DNA of 64,000 bases from a virus (IMGVR_UViG_3300042907_001325:1-64000), one strand, 5' to 3'; positions 24,879 to 33,793 are shown, numbered from the stretch's first letter. Notes: generated by a model not told the origin, from the letters alone. Made by a program: numbers and translations.

Positions 24879-26405
24879 ATGAGATTAACTCCAATCCTTA
24901 TTGTTGAAGGTCGTAAAGAAGATTTACGTAAAAAATACACTGAAAAATTTAAGGAGTATCCCGAAAATTTAGATTTTATTTTGGGTATTTCAGATTTAGC
25001 AGATACCAACTTCAAATATGCCGATTTTGTGTTAAAGAATACAAATCCAAACGCCTCTTCTGAAGAAGTTGAACATATTGTAGACCTTGTTAAAGATTTT
25101 GATAGATTTCAACCATCATTAGAGATTAAAGATATTAACAAATATGATGTCTATAAATTAGTGACCGCAATTGACAAACATAGAGAAACCTCAAAAACTC
25201 AACAAAAAAAATCAATTGATACCTCAGACGCCAAAAAATTATACGAAGACGATAACCTATTAATTGTTAAACCTTTAACTTACGAATCGTCTTGTAAATA
25301 TGGTTCAGGTACAAGATGGTGTACTACCAGTACACAATCTCATTTTAAAGGTTATACTGAAGATGGCCAATCCTTATATTACGTCATTCTTAAGAAATTT
25401 GACAGAAGTAATAAGTTTTATAAAATTGCAATTCATATGAAACCAAATTTGGAAACATGGTATGACGCAACTGATGAAGTAATGTCAGACAGAGAAAAAG
25501 AAGTTTTTAATCTTGGAGCTCCAAAAGTAATTCAAACAATTAGAAAAAATTATGAGGAAAGTTTAAATAAAAAATACGATTTATTTTTTAAAAATTTGTT
25601 TAATTTTAATAATTACAAATTCGCTAATGTATCATCATTATTTAAAACAACACACAAAATAGGGATTGAATTTCAAAAACCAGAACTTATTTCGGATATG
25701 CCAAATCATGCAACAATTGAGTTAAATATTTCAGTTGATGAGGATAATATCGACCAATATTTGGTTATGATTACTTATGATGTTAGAAAAATGGAAAATA
25801 TTTACAATGGTAATGATATTCTTTTTACTATTGGATACTCAGGCGATGATTTTGAAATTAAACCTGAATTTGATTTTGGTATTGAAAATGTGACAAACAA
25901 AGTTCAAATCTATATACCTAATTTTCATTATTTTGATGATAAAACCATCATCAATACTTTCAATGAAATTTGTCGGAAGATTGAGTCGCAAGTTATTAAT
26001 AAAATGAAAGAAAATGACGAGTTTATGTTAAGTATAACTGATGGAAAAGGAAAAACCGTTTGGACACCAAACAGAAGTTCTTATGGTTTTACATTTAAAA
26101 GAAACTCCGGATTAATTAAAAAACTTATAGATTATTTGGATTCAGGAAAAGAAGGAACAAAATTAGATTTTTTAGTTGCTATTGGTTCGTTAGATAAAAT
26201 GAATATTAATGGTAAACCACAATATTCGCATAAAAACAAAAATGATTGGAGGATATCATCAGAATTTAGAGGTCAATTAAGCGCATTCTTTAATTCAGCC
26301 AAATTAGCCGGAATATTAGATTACGATAAAAAAGGTAATCAATTCATTTTGAAAAAAGGGAAAAATTTTGATAAGTTCAAAGAAGGACAACTTGAAGCTA
26401 TTTAA
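24879..26405 (+). CDS. WCT-motif family protein, paralogue 2
   Basis: 508 aa. The leader MRLTPILIVEGRKEDLRKKY holds the site LIVE|G (7-11) and matches the start of paralogue 1 (I-x-(V/I)-EG-(K/R)-KED). The core LYEDDNLLIVKPLTY and KYGSGTRWCTT (about 121-150) is the shared motif. The rest is alpha/beta with no recognised fold; KTVWTPNRSSYGF near residue 400 is notable. TATTTAT lies at 24868-24874, so I infer a late, possibly packaged protein. The two paralogues flank the tmRNA on opposite strands. Confidence 0.75.
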   Translation: MRLTPILIVEGRKEDLRKKYTEKFKEYPENLDFILGISDLADTNFKYADFVLKNTNPNASSEEVEHIVDLVKDFDRFQPSLEIKDINKYDVYKLVTAIDKHRETSKTQQKKSIDTSDAKKLYEDDNLLIVKPLTYESSCKYGSGTRWCTTSTQSHFKGYTEDGQSLYYVILKKFDRSNKFYKIAIHMKPNLETWYDATDEVMSDREKEVFNLGAPKVIQTIRKNYEESLNKKYDLFFKNLFNFNNYKFANVSSLFKTTHKIGIEFQKPELISDMPNHATIELNISVDEDNIDQYLVMITYDVRKMENIYNGNDILFTIGYSGDDFEIKPEFDFGIENVTNKVQIYIPNFHYFDDKTIINTFNEICRKIESQVINKMKENDEFMLSITDGKGKTVWTPNRSSYGFTFKRNSGLIKKLIDYLDSGKEGTKLDFLVAIGSLDKMNINGKPQYSHKNKNDWRISSEFRGQLSAFFNSAKLAGILDYDKKGNQFILKKGKNFDKFKEGQLEAI

Positions 26406-26626
26406 GGTTTTTTAGACAATCTTCTCAAGTATATATAAACTCCAAAAAATAACACCGCAACGCAATACAAAATAGCATTGGCCTTCCATAAACTTCCTGT
26501 CCACGACATTAGTCCATACTGAATAACGTCGAATCCAAATGGATTCAGGAATAGCGCAATCATTAAAGCTAGTTGTGATAGATTTTCCTGAAATGTTTTT
26601 CTCCAAGTTTTTATTTTTATTATCAT
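26402..26626 (-). CDS. Small two-helix membrane protein
   Basis: 74 aa. Two hydrophobic segments (about 19-38 and 48-67) are followed by a basic tail YLRRLSKKP, the positive-inside pattern. Another frame starting 7 bases upstream (26633) codes a less membrane-like peptide; I prefer this frame because of its composition. It ends overlapping the 3' end of paralogue 2. Possible holin-like or inner-membrane effector; not recognised. Confidence 0.55.
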   Translation of the reverse strand: MIIKIKTWRKTFQENLSQLALMIALFLNPFGFDVIQYGLMSWTGSLWKANAILYCVAVLFFGVYIYLRRLSKKP

Positions 26627-26665
26627 TATCCATGAATATAAATTAAAATTTTATGCCCATTACGC

Positions 26666-26696
26666 TTTGTATTCTAATATAAATATATTATATTTG
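26666..26696 (+). promoter_or_regulatory. Host-type promoter of the PspC operon
   Basis: Minus-33 TTTG at 26666-26669, a 19-base spacer and minus-7 TATATTTG at 26689-26696. The first ATG (26701) is only 5 bases downstream, so that transcript may be leaderless. Confidence 0.8.
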
Positions 26697-26700
26697 TATA

Positions 26701-26769
26701 ATGAAACCAATAATAATACTAATTATAATATATGCGATAACACTTACGTATATGCTTACCAAAATTTAA
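26701..26769 (+). CDS. 22-residue hydrophobic peptide
   Basis: Reads MKPIIILIIIYAITLTYMLT then KI and stop: a single membrane helix. It starts right after a consensus promoter and ends 7 bases before pspC, so it is first in the operon. It could be a membrane micropeptide or simply a leader peptide coupling translation of pspC. Confidence 0.4.
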   Translation: MKPIIILIIIYAITLTYMLTKI

Positions 26770-26776
26770 TTAAATT

Positions 26777-26992
26777 ATGAAAAAATTATTTAGAGCAAAA
26801 CAAAGTAAAATTGCCGGAATATGTAAAGGACTTTCCCGTTATTTTAATATTGATGAATCAGTTATTAGAACAGTATTTGTTGTTCTAATTTTTTTACCAT
26901 TTCCAATAATAACAATATATTTATTGATGTGGTTGATAATACCAAAAGAAAATAATGAAAACAATAAACATATTCCTACAAACTTTTATTAA
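26777..26992 (+). CDS. PspC-domain membrane protein
   Basis: 71 aa. KIAGICKGLSRYFNIDESVIR followed by a hydrophobic helix (about 36-56) and LLMWLIIPKEN is the PspC domain almost end to end, as in the phage-shock-protein envelope-stress system. A phage copy might stabilise the inner membrane or interfere with host envelope-stress signalling; this is inference. Driven by the promoter at 26666. Confidence 0.9.
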   Translation: MKKLFRAKQSKIAGICKGLSRYFNIDESVIRTVFVVLIFLPFPIITIYLLMWLIIPKENNENNKHIPTNFY

Positions 26993-27101
26993 TTTTTTTA
27001 AACGTTTTTATAACCAAAGAAAAAACAATATTGAAATTAAAATAGAAAAAAACGATAAACCAAAAATAAAAAAATTAATTTACACTAAGAGAACCGACTA
27101 A
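26955..27101 (+). CDS. Small basic protein downstream of PspC
   Basis: 48 aa: a hydrophobic/aromatic start (MKTINIFLQTFINFFKRFY), then a Lys/Asn-rich tail ending KKLIYTKRTD. It overlaps the pspC 3' end by 38 bases, and its stop codon lies inside the terminator hairpin, so it is the last gene of that operon. Unrecognised; possibly peripheral to the membrane. Confidence 0.5.
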   Translation: MKTINIFLQTFINFFKRFYNQRKNNIEIKIEKNDKPKIKKLIYTKRTD

Positions 27102-27117
27102 TAGTCGGTTTTTTTTG
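27092..27117 (+). terminator. Intrinsic terminator of the PspC operon
   Basis: Stem AACCGACT/AGTCGGTT with a 3-base loop and a run of T. It overlaps the stop codon of the preceding small gene. Confidence 0.85.
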
Positions 27118-27137
27118 TAAATAACATATTTATATGT

Positions 27138-28472
27138 ATGAGTAGTCAAAAAAAATTAACTGAAGACATATTATTTTCTTACGATATAATTTTAGAAAAT
27201 AAAAATTTAATTCGAGAAGCTTTAAATATTGTTCCTCTTGCTAAGACTAATTATTCTCATGTTAAATATGATTATGATAATACTAAAAATGACTCAGTTA
27301 ATAAACCTTTATTAGACGATATGCAAGCTGCTGGACAATCTGTTGGTGTTGTTTTAACAATTACTACTGCCAAATCAGGTCATGGAGCAAAAACAAAATC
27401 AGGTAATTTAAGTCGACATACGAAACAGACAGCGGTTGATATTTCTAGATTAAATGGTATTGGCTCTAACGGAGCGTCAAATGGTACTAATGGTAATTCA
27501 GAATTTAGAGCTCTTGGTAATAAAGTTAAAAACGCCTTGGTTTCAATGGGATATAGATGGAATTCAGAAAGAGGTAATGATAAAGCTGTTTTGTGGCAAA
27601 CAGATATGGGTGGTAATCACTTTAACCATTTACATATTTCAAATCAAAGTGAGTCAGGTTCAGGAGCTCCTGTAGCTTCAACAGATGTTGAAAAACCCAC
27701 ATCAACAGAAACAAACACGTCTGCATCAACAGAAACTAACACGACCGCATCAACAAAAGTTCCAAAATCAGGAGGAGCAGAAACTTTTGCCAAAAATATT
27801 GGGGGTAAAATTTTAAAATCAATAATGGGAATTACAGAATCTTTTAATCTATCATCATTTGGTAATAACAGTAAATCTTTAGGCGGTAAAATATTTATAC
27901 CAAAAAATGATAATGTAAAAATTAAAAGCCCAGTTTCTGGAACCGCTGTTGACATTATTTCTAATAGTTCATGTGTTAATCAAATTGTTATTGAATTCAA
28001 CCATGAAGGACAACCTCATTATTTAGAATATTGTGGAATTAAAAGACCATCAGTTCAAGTCGGAGAAAAAATATTTATTGACAAAGTATTAGGTCATACA
28101 GATTCTAATGTAACCGTAAAATTATATTCTGAAGAAAAAAAAGTTAAGAATATTGATGTTAATCCATCTGACAATATTGCTCCAGTTGGTAATATTTTTA
28201 GAAAAAAAGATGACGAGGATAATAAAGTTAATCGTGACGGTAAAAATGACGAGGATAATAAAGTTAATCGTTATAAGATAAAAAATGATTATGACGATAA
28301 AAAAAATGATAGTGATTACGATAAAAACAATGATAATGATTACGATTTGAATAATAAAAATGAATATTCTAAACTATTCCTTAAAGCTTATCGTAATTTA
28401 AAAAAATCTTTTTATCCCAAACAAAAAAAGGTTGATGAACAGATTGAGCGAATTAAATCGCTATTAAAGTAA
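27138..28472 (+). CDS. M15-type endolysin with lipoyl/M23-like domain and charged repeat tail
   Basis: 444 aa. The leader MSSQKKLTEDILFSYDIILE... contains the site LIRE|A (24-28). Residues 55-170 look like an M15 DD-/LD-carboxypeptidase: SRHTKQTAVDIS (H94, D101) and FNHLHIS (H164, H166) give the zinc ligands. A Ser/Thr-rich linker follows, then a beta-barrel like lipoyl or inactive M23 folds (IFIPKNDNVKIKSPVSGTAV). The tail has tandem DEDNKVNR units and a basic helix. TATTTAT lies at 27127-27133. A holin gene follows, so a lysis role is likely, although the leader suggests it may also be packaged. Confidence 0.8.
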   Translation: MSSQKKLTEDILFSYDIILENKNLIREALNIVPLAKTNYSHVKYDYDNTKNDSVNKPLLDDMQAAGQSVGVVLTITTAKSGHGAKTKSGNLSRHTKQTAVDISRLNGIGSNGASNGTNGNSEFRALGNKVKNALVSMGYRWNSERGNDKAVLWQTDMGGNHFNHLHISNQSESGSGAPVASTDVEKPTSTETNTSASTETNTTASTKVPKSGGAETFAKNIGGKILKSIMGITESFNLSSFGNNSKSLGGKIFIPKNDNVKIKSPVSGTAVDIISNSSCVNQIVIEFNHEGQPHYLEYCGIKRPSVQVGEKIFIDKVLGHTDSNVTVKLYSEEKKVKNIDVNPSDNIAPVGNIFRKKDDEDNKVNRDGKNDEDNKVNRYKIKNDYDDKKNDSDYDKNNDNDYDLNNKNEYSKLFLKAYRNLKKSFYPKQKKVDEQIERIKSLLK

Positions 28473-28515
28473 GTTGTTTGATATTTATAGTATCATAAAC
28501 CTTTAATCAATTATA

Positions 28516-28680
28516 ATGAATAAAGAACAAATACAAGGGATAGTTAGACACTTACTCACATTTATTGGTGGTATTGTTGTTATGAAAGGTCTTACAACTG
28601 ATTCAGTTGTTCAAGAACTTATCGGAGCATCATTAACCGTTTTTGGTGGTGTATGGTCAATTATCGTTAAAAAAAAGTAA
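28516..28680 (+). CDS. Holin-like small membrane protein
   Basis: 54 aa: MNKEQIQGIVRHLLTFIGG, one to two hydrophobic helices (about 10-25 and 34-50), ending WSIIVKKK. This is the pattern of small phage holins seen in Bacteroidota phages (IxRHLLTFxGG...WSII). It directly follows the M15 endolysin; TATTTAT at 28482-28488 lies between them. It would permeabilise the inner membrane at lysis. Confidence 0.75.
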   Translation: MNKEQIQGIVRHLLTFIGGIVVMKGLTTDSVVQELIGASLTVFGGVWSIIVKKK

Positions 28681-28696
28681 TTATTTAAAATTAACG

Positions 28697-28727
28697 AAAG
28701 GGAAGATTATTCTTCCCTTTTTTTTTT
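28697..28727 (+). terminator. Intrinsic terminator of the lysis cassette
   Basis: Stem AAAGGGAAGA/TCTTCCCTTT with a TTAT loop and a T tract of about ten. Confidence 0.88.
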
Positions 28728-29334
28728 AATAAACAAAATCAACAAAAAAATAAAAAACACCACCACTATAAATCACACAAGTCGCTGCGATTGTTTTTGA
28801 TTCATACCCTAACTCATAAAAATATGAGTTACGTAAAACCCCTCGTTGAGCACATTTATGTGTGTATGAAGACTCCCAACACATAATCATGTGGTCGGCT
28901 AGTTCTTCATAAGTTTCAAACTTATATGTAGTATAACCCCCATTTTCTGTAAGAGTTAAACGAAATCCTTTATTTTTTGTTGGGTATACATCGTCTAAAA
29001 ATAAAAATTGATTTGTTGTGTCTTTCCACCATTCATTTCTATCCACATGAAACAATTTCTTTTGTTCCACATTTTCTAATGTGTTTGGTAATACCACGGT
29101 ATTATACAATTTTTCTGACCAAGTAAGTTGTAATATTTTGTGGTTATTTTTAAGATAAGGCCATGCAACATCCAAATCTTTACCATACCCTGTTTGAGTT
29201 ATGGTATCACGAAATTTGTTTAATTTTTCAAACAACACCAATGAGGCGTGTTTAGTGTCAAAATTATTATAATCTATTTTTTGTGAAAAGATTACTAACG
29301 GGAATAATAAAAGGGATACGATTAAATTTCTCAT
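28726..29334 (-). CDS. Secreted CAP/SCP-like protein
   Basis: 202 aa. It starts with a clear signal peptide (MRNLIVSLLLFPLVIFSQ, cleavage near residue 18). The mature part has LFEKLNKFRD, ILQLTWSEKLY and a late HKCAQRGVLR plus a hydrophobic strand end, broadly the CAP order (helix with N/R, then His regions). The similarity is weak, so the CAP label is tentative; the second secreted protein at 33794 fits better. It is probably exported to the periplasm or surface. Confidence 0.6.
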   Translation of the reverse strand: MRNLIVSLLLFPLVIFSQKIDYNNFDTKHASLVLFEKLNKFRDTITQTGYGKDLDVAWPYLKNNHKILQLTWSEKLYNTVVLPNTLENVEQKKLFHVDRNEWWKDTTNQFLFLDDVYPTKNKGFRLTLTENGGYTTYKFETYEELADHMIMCWESSYTHKCAQRGVLRNSYFYELGYESKTIAATCVIYSGGVFYFFVDFVY

Positions 29335-29376
29335 ACTGTAAAAGTATAAAAAATTTTTATTAATACAAAATTATTT

Positions 29377-31023
29377 TTAAATAATTTGAATTCCCCAACC
29401 TACTTGTCCTAACATATATCCATCAGGTGTGATTAATTTATCTTTGCCTTCTGGTGAATCTACATATCGTATTGCCGCAAGTTTATATTCTGTAACATAG
29501 TCGTACTCTAAACCACTATTATCATTGGCTGTTGCCTTATTCCATCCATTCCACATATAAGTTTTCCCATTAGCAACTATAGATAAAGATTTACTTGTTA
29601 TTGTTGTAGGTAGTTTAGTCGTATTGTTAAACGTACCTTGAGTTACAATCGGAATATATTCTTCAACCAATTTCATTTCTTCTTTTGAAACAATAAAAAA
29701 TCCATTAGGGTCTTTATAATGTTTTAATTTAACTCCCGCCAAATTTGGAGATAATGTGCCTAAATCGGTTTCATACATTTGTTCGGCTACTGCTATTTCG
29801 TTTTTAGATGCAAATTCTTTTGGAACATCTTGGTGAGCAACCGCGGCAGTTCCCATATTTGTAGGTCGACCTCTTTCATCATACACTTTTGGTCTAACTC
29901 CTGACAAATCCTTTCCTTGTTTTTCCCAATTTGTTGTAATTTCAGGTGTTACCAATACTGATTTATCAAATGAAAAATTAGGTATTTCAATAACAAAACG
30001 TCTATTAACACCATATTTTGTTTTGTCAGTTGCTGGCCATCCAGATTCTTCACCACCAAATTGAGTTGTTTGACCTTTACCAACACCAGCAAGAATACCG
30101 TTTAATTCAGGTAATTTATCCACTAAATAATTAACAATTACTCCGGCTCTTTGTTGTGACAATTCTAAATCGCTTTGTTCCGCAGTTTTACCATTTCTAT
30201 ATACCATTTTTGGGTCACTGTCTCTTGACGCATATCCATTAACACCAATTGGTTTTTTTGACGATAAAAACTCAATATATTTCTTATATGCTTCGTCACC
30301 ATTTTGTTTTTTAAAATCTAAAACCTTTATAATGTATTCATCAAGTTTTGCCTTTGCTTCAGGTTTTAATTCCGCTTTACCAATAACAAATGGGTCTGAC
30401 ATTGTGGATTCACCAAACGATATGTTTATTGAATTGTATACAGGTGGGGTAACTGTTGTACCTGTAGTTGTAATTGGTATTGCTCCAACGGCAACTTTAA
30501 ATGATTGTAATTTTCTAGTTTGACCTAATATAAAATTAGTTTTTTCTGCAATTCCGCCAAATAACGTCCCGTTTTTAAATTCGGCTGCGGCTCCATTAGC
30601 AGCACTTAAATTAATTGTCCCCACTTTAACTTTATCGCCTGTTAATGTTGGTGTTTCAGTACTATCTTCTTGATTTTGTTTAACTTGTTTTCCTTGTGAT
30701 TTAACTTCTTGACCAAAATATTTTTGATGAATTTTTTTGTCGTATTTTACACTAGTATATGATGCTTTCTCATCTTCAGAAGCATTTCTATATGCATCAT
30801 TAAAATCACTATATGTTTTATATCCTAATTCAGTTCCTTTTGCGGTGGGAATAAATTCTCCATTTGGTCCTGTAGCACAAATAGGTACTCCATTATACGA
30901 CCAAACCCTCCAATTTTTATCTTGTTCAGATAAAATCATCATTTGTTCCGATAATGTCTTTTTAGTGTCGTAACCGCTTAAAAGCTTAAACCTATTAATT
31001 TCTTCAAATAATTTATTATTCAT
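29377..31023 (-). CDS. OmpA-domain protein with head-leader
   Basis: 548 aa. The leader MNNKLFEEINRFKLLSGYD... is followed by KTLSEQMMILSEQ, two L-x-E-Q sites (about 24-34). Residues about 215-350 form an OmpA-like peptidoglycan-binding domain: GKAELKPEAKAKLDEYI, VNGYASRDSD, LSQQRAGVIVNYLV and NRRFVIEIP. There is no signal peptide, so it is not a normal outer-membrane protein; virion-borne binding to peptidoglycan during entry is my inference. TATTTAT at 31037-31043 (minus strand) precedes it. Confidence 0.8.
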   Translation of the reverse strand: MNNKLFEEINRFKLLSGYDTKKTLSEQMMILSEQDKNWRVWSYNGVPICATGPNGEFIPTAKGTELGYKTYSDFNDAYRNASEDEKASYTSVKYDKKIHQKYFGQEVKSQGKQVKQNQEDSTETPTLTGDKVKVGTINLSAANGAAAEFKNGTLFGGIAEKTNFILGQTRKLQSFKVAVGAIPITTTGTTVTPPVYNSINISFGESTMSDPFVIGKAELKPEAKAKLDEYIIKVLDFKKQNGDEAYKKYIEFLSSKKPIGVNGYASRDSDPKMVYRNGKTAEQSDLELSQQRAGVIVNYLVDKLPELNGILAGVGKGQTTQFGGEESGWPATDKTKYGVNRRFVIEIPNFSFDKSVLVTPEITTNWEKQGKDLSGVRPKVYDERGRPTNMGTAAVAHQDVPKEFASKNEIAVAEQMYETDLGTLSPNLAGVKLKHYKDPNGFFIVSKEEMKLVEEYIPIVTQGTFNNTTKLPTTITSKSLSIVANGKTYMWNGWNKATANDNSGLEYDYVTEYKLAAIRYVDSPEGKDKLITPDGYMLGQVGWGIQII

Positions 31024-31051
31024 TGTAACTTTAATTATAAATACTTAAGAT

Positions 31052-31768
31052 TTAGTTAATAAACGACTCTTCATATAAAGTGTCTATTTGTTGTTCTTCG
31101 GTATTATAGGTATGGTCCAAAGTAACCGTTGAGGTGTTAAAATCAAATATGAATGCTCCATCAGACCCTTCATTAATTTCCCAACCACCAAAATTATTTT
31201 CAAGTTGTTGGTAACACCAATCTTCAATTCCTGATGGTACCGCGTCAGTTCCGGGGTTAAAATGATTTTCTACAAATCCCGAATCACCACCACCATTGTA
31301 TTCTAATTTTAAGATACCATCAGATGGTACCTCAACATGACGTAAATCTTCATCCATCCATTTATCAAATCTTTCCTTGTCATCGGTAGAATCATATTCA
31401 ATCGTCTGTGAATTACCTCTACCGTAATAGAAAAGTTCGTGACATACGTCAATTGTTTTATCCCTACAATCAATTCTAATAAGAATTCGTTGATGATTAA
31501 TCGCATCAACCTCGGTATTTAAATTATCTAAAGAATCAGCATATTTAATAACTTTTTTTAATATTGGATATAATCCTTTAGGGATATCAGCGCTATAGTT
31601 ATTTGAAAAGTGAGTAATATACCGCCAATCAATATTTTCGGAGTTAATTTCAGTATCCTCGTATTCCATTTCAATTTCAATATACCCTTCCATCATACCC
31701 AACGATTGTAGGTATCTTGATGTTCTCATTAAGTATTGTTTTTCTTCTGATGTTAATATTCCTTTCAT
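31052..31768 (-). CDS. DUF6878-like protein
   Basis: 238 aa from the Met at 31768 (a longer frame to 31813 would overlap the upstream gene; this start leaves an 11-base gap). The C-terminal half has LKLEYNGGGDSGFVEN, IEDWCYQQLENNFGGWE and a strand-rich DGAFIFDFNTSTV end, which recalls DUF6878 proteins by the G-x-GDSG and negatively charged pattern. Coupled with the DUF6915-like gene. Function unknown. Confidence 0.6.
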   Translation of the reverse strand: MKGILTSEEKQYLMRTSRYLQSLGMMEGYIEIEMEYEDTEINSENIDWRYITHFSNNYSADIPKGLYPILKKVIKYADSLDNLNTEVDAINHQRILIRIDCRDKTIDVCHELFYYGRGNSQTIEYDSTDDKERFDKWMDEDLRHVEVPSDGILKLEYNGGGDSGFVENHFNPGTDAVPSGIEDWCYQQLENNFGGWEINEGSDGAFIFDFNTSTVTLDHTYNTEEQQIDTLYEESFIN

Positions 31769-31779
31769 ACTATTAAATA

Positions 31780-32127
31780 TTAGTCTTCTATTTTTATTGT
31801 CCTCAACATCCACTGAGGTCGTTTATTTTCCAAAATATTGTTAATCCATTCTTTTGCTGATGGAACGTAATTATTACAATCTTCCTTAACATGTTGTTCT
31901 CCAACATATCGAGTGTAAACAATTTTTCCATCACTATTTTTGAATTCTGTACCAAATCGTTTTTCCATTTCAAAAATTCCTTCACTATGGTGTCTAAACA
32001 TTCTATGTAATGAGTCTCCAATCCAACCTTTGGTCTCATCTAACCATTCATGTAAGTGAATATAATCTTCAGGAATTCCACCAAATTTTTTTGCGGAGCT
32101 TTTTGAATGTAAGTTGGGATGAGACAT
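31780..32127 (-). CDS. DUF6915-like protein
   Basis: 115 aa. The start MSHPNLHSKSSAKKFGG, then EWLDETKGWIGDSLHR, FRHHSEGIFEMEKRFG and GEQHVKEDCNNYVPSAKEW match DUF6915 in order as I remember it (His-rich, found in phages and bacteria). First gene of a two-gene unit with the DUF6878-like protein. Biochemical role unknown. Confidence 0.75.
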   Translation of the reverse strand: MSHPNLHSKSSAKKFGGIPEDYIHLHEWLDETKGWIGDSLHRMFRHHSEGIFEMEKRFGTEFKNSDGKIVYTRYVGEQHVKEDCNNYVPSAKEWINNILENKRPQWMLRTIKIED

Positions 32128-32179
32128 AATTGTTTATTTTAAATATTTAATTTTAATAATTCTTATAATCTACGTAATG

Positions 32180-32251
32180 TAGTCCCGTCTGGATTCGAAC
32201 CAGAAATAGAAGATTAGAAATCTACTGTGATATCCCTTTCACTACGGAACC
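32180..32251 (-). tRNA. tRNA-Arg (anticodon TCT)
   Basis: 72-nt cloverleaf: acceptor GGTTCCG/CGGGACT (with G-T pairs), T-arm TCTGG-TTCGAAT-CCAGA, anticodon loop TTTCTAA giving TCT (AGA codon), discriminator A. CCA is not encoded. The AGA codon is abundant in this AT-rich phage. Confidence 0.85.
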
Positions 32252-32269
32252 ATATTGTAGTATTTATTA

Positions 32270-32490
32270 GTTGGCTTGCCCCACCTGAGATTACGGTGGG
32301 TAAATTTATCTTCTATTTTCATATTGAAAATACGTGACGGTCTTACCCGCGCATAAAAGTCAAACATACTTGGTAGATTTGTTACGTCTATTATCCAAGA
32401 ACCCCCTCTATAAAGTCGTGGAAGGTGACAACTATACCATTTATCAGTAACGGTACCAAAACTACTGAGTATCTCTTACTCATTTGTTGT
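32270..32490. other. Non-coding, possibly structured RNA stretch
   Basis: About 220 bases with no convincing ORF, richer in G+C than the neighbours. It contains several stem-loops (CCCACC...GGTGGG at about 32280-32300; GAGTA-AGAGA-TACTC read on the minus strand near 32465-32485). A TATTTAT element on the plus strand (32261-32267) points into it. It is not a recognisable tRNA. It could be an unassigned ncRNA or a degraded tRNA region. Confidence 0.35.
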
Positions 32491-32494
32491 TAAG

Positions 32495-32596
32495 TCATTT
32501 ATTATAATAATATCTATCATATAAATATCTTTCATATTCTTCTGAGTCAATAAACTCTTCATAAATTTCTTGATGTATGTCTATGAAGTTTTCCAT
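32495..32596 (-). CDS. 33-residue acidic/Tyr-rich small protein
   Basis: MENFIDIHQEIYEEFIDSEE, then YERYLYDRYYYNK and stop. A host-type minus-7 box TATATTTG (minus strand, 32611-32618) lies 15 bases upstream of the ATG, which supports expression. It resembles many small anti-host phage proteins in size and charge only; no family recognised. Confidence 0.5.
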   Translation of the reverse strand: MENFIDIHQEIYEEFIDSEEYERYLYDRYYYNK

Positions 32597-32680
32597 ATTT
32601 TTGTTTTTAACAAATATACAAACTTATTTCAAATAGTAACTTTTTTATTATAAAATTACTATTTATTATAAAAAAGTTTT

Positions 32681-33769
32681 ATGAAAATAATGGTAACGGA
32701 ACAACAATTAAGAGTTTTAAATAAATTTTTAATAACAGAAGGTAATATTGATTTTACTAAACCGTATATAGTTGTAACACCAGCAAAACTTGGAGAGACA
32801 TACGTTCGCATAAAAGGGTTTATTACTTTTTCAGTTGCTTCGTCTGAAATGGCAACAAATGCCGTTACAGCCGCAATAAATACAATATTAGCCGACCTTA
32901 AAAATAAAGGGTATTCAACAAAAGGTTTGAGTTTTTTAAATATATATGGAGGAGCGAGCAATTATTTAAATGGAGCAATGAAGGCCGATAAAATAATGAC
33001 AGATGTTGAAGGATTTTTTAGTTCAACTTCATTTAAGTTTGCCGAGAATAACCTGCCAAGTTACCCTGGTGAAGCAAACAGAGCAAAAAATTTGGAATAT
33101 GCTCAAGCAAGGTGTGCGGTTTTAAAAAACGCATTAATAAAAAATTTCCCTCCCACAGCAGCTGCTGTGATAAGAGAACCAACTTCATTTGTAATGGATA
33201 CTGGCGGAGTTGTTGATTCAAAAAGAGACTTAACCAAATATCCTGTTCCAGGCCAAATGGCGATGTTTGTCGCTAAGGTTGATATACAACCTTTAACTAG
33301 TATAACGACATATAACGAAATAGGTCCAAATAATATAATGACTGGGTCTTATTATTGTAATGGTAAAAACTCACTTGGGATTGTTGCCGAAGAAGATACA
33401 TATGTTGAACAATGTAAAAATCAAGGCGGATTACCAATTAAGGATGGAAAATTTATGTCTGGTTTTGAAATTAAATGGGCCGCAGATGTGGTAGGTAACC
33501 CAAAGGTAATTCCTATTATGAGATGGAATATTTTTTGGAAGGAATCTATTAATAGGGTTAATGGTAAAGAAACAAAGTCATATTCTCCTTTTAAGGTGAC
33601 TAGAGTAATGTATAAAAATGAATGGTCCTCTATGGCAAAAATTCCTGAAGGTACGACAACTATTAATGACCCATCTTTAAAATATTTTATGGGACTTAAG
33701 GAAAATGACCCAAATGGTGGAACGGCTTGGAAAAAATTTCTTGCTCCCCCATACGGAGTTGCCAAGTAA
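32681..33769 (+). CDS. Leader-bearing phage protein, possible OmpA-like fold
   Basis: 362 aa. It begins MKIMVTEQQLRVLNKFLITEG, the TEQQL-type leader with the site LITE|G (17-21), a canonical gp21-type site. Downstream NRAKNLEYAQARCAVLKNAL (about 125-145) recalls the R-A-x-x-V helix of OmpA-like domains, as in the gene at 29377, but the flanking motifs are weaker. Later parts (GGTAWKKFLAPPYG) are unrecognised. TATTTAT at 32660-32666. Likely virion-associated. Confidence 0.7.
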   Translation: MKIMVTEQQLRVLNKFLITEGNIDFTKPYIVVTPAKLGETYVRIKGFITFSVASSEMATNAVTAAINTILADLKNKGYSTKGLSFLNIYGGASNYLNGAMKADKIMTDVEGFFSSTSFKFAENNLPSYPGEANRAKNLEYAQARCAVLKNALIKNFPPTAAAVIREPTSFVMDTGGVVDSKRDLTKYPVPGQMAMFVAKVDIQPLTSITTYNEIGPNNIMTGSYYCNGKNSLGIVAEEDTYVEQCKNQGGLPIKDGKFMSGFEIKWAADVVGNPKVIPIMRWNIFWKESINRVNGKETKSYSPFKVTRVMYKNEWSSMAKIPEGTTTINDPSLKYFMGLKENDPNGGTAWKKFLAPPYGVAK

Positions 33770-33793
33770 TAACTTACAACAAAAAATTTTTAA

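Noticed and set aside
26412-26633. Alternative frame for the small membrane protein
   Set aside because: Composition is not membrane-like and lacks a consistent pattern; the frame from 26626 has two clear helices and a basic tail.
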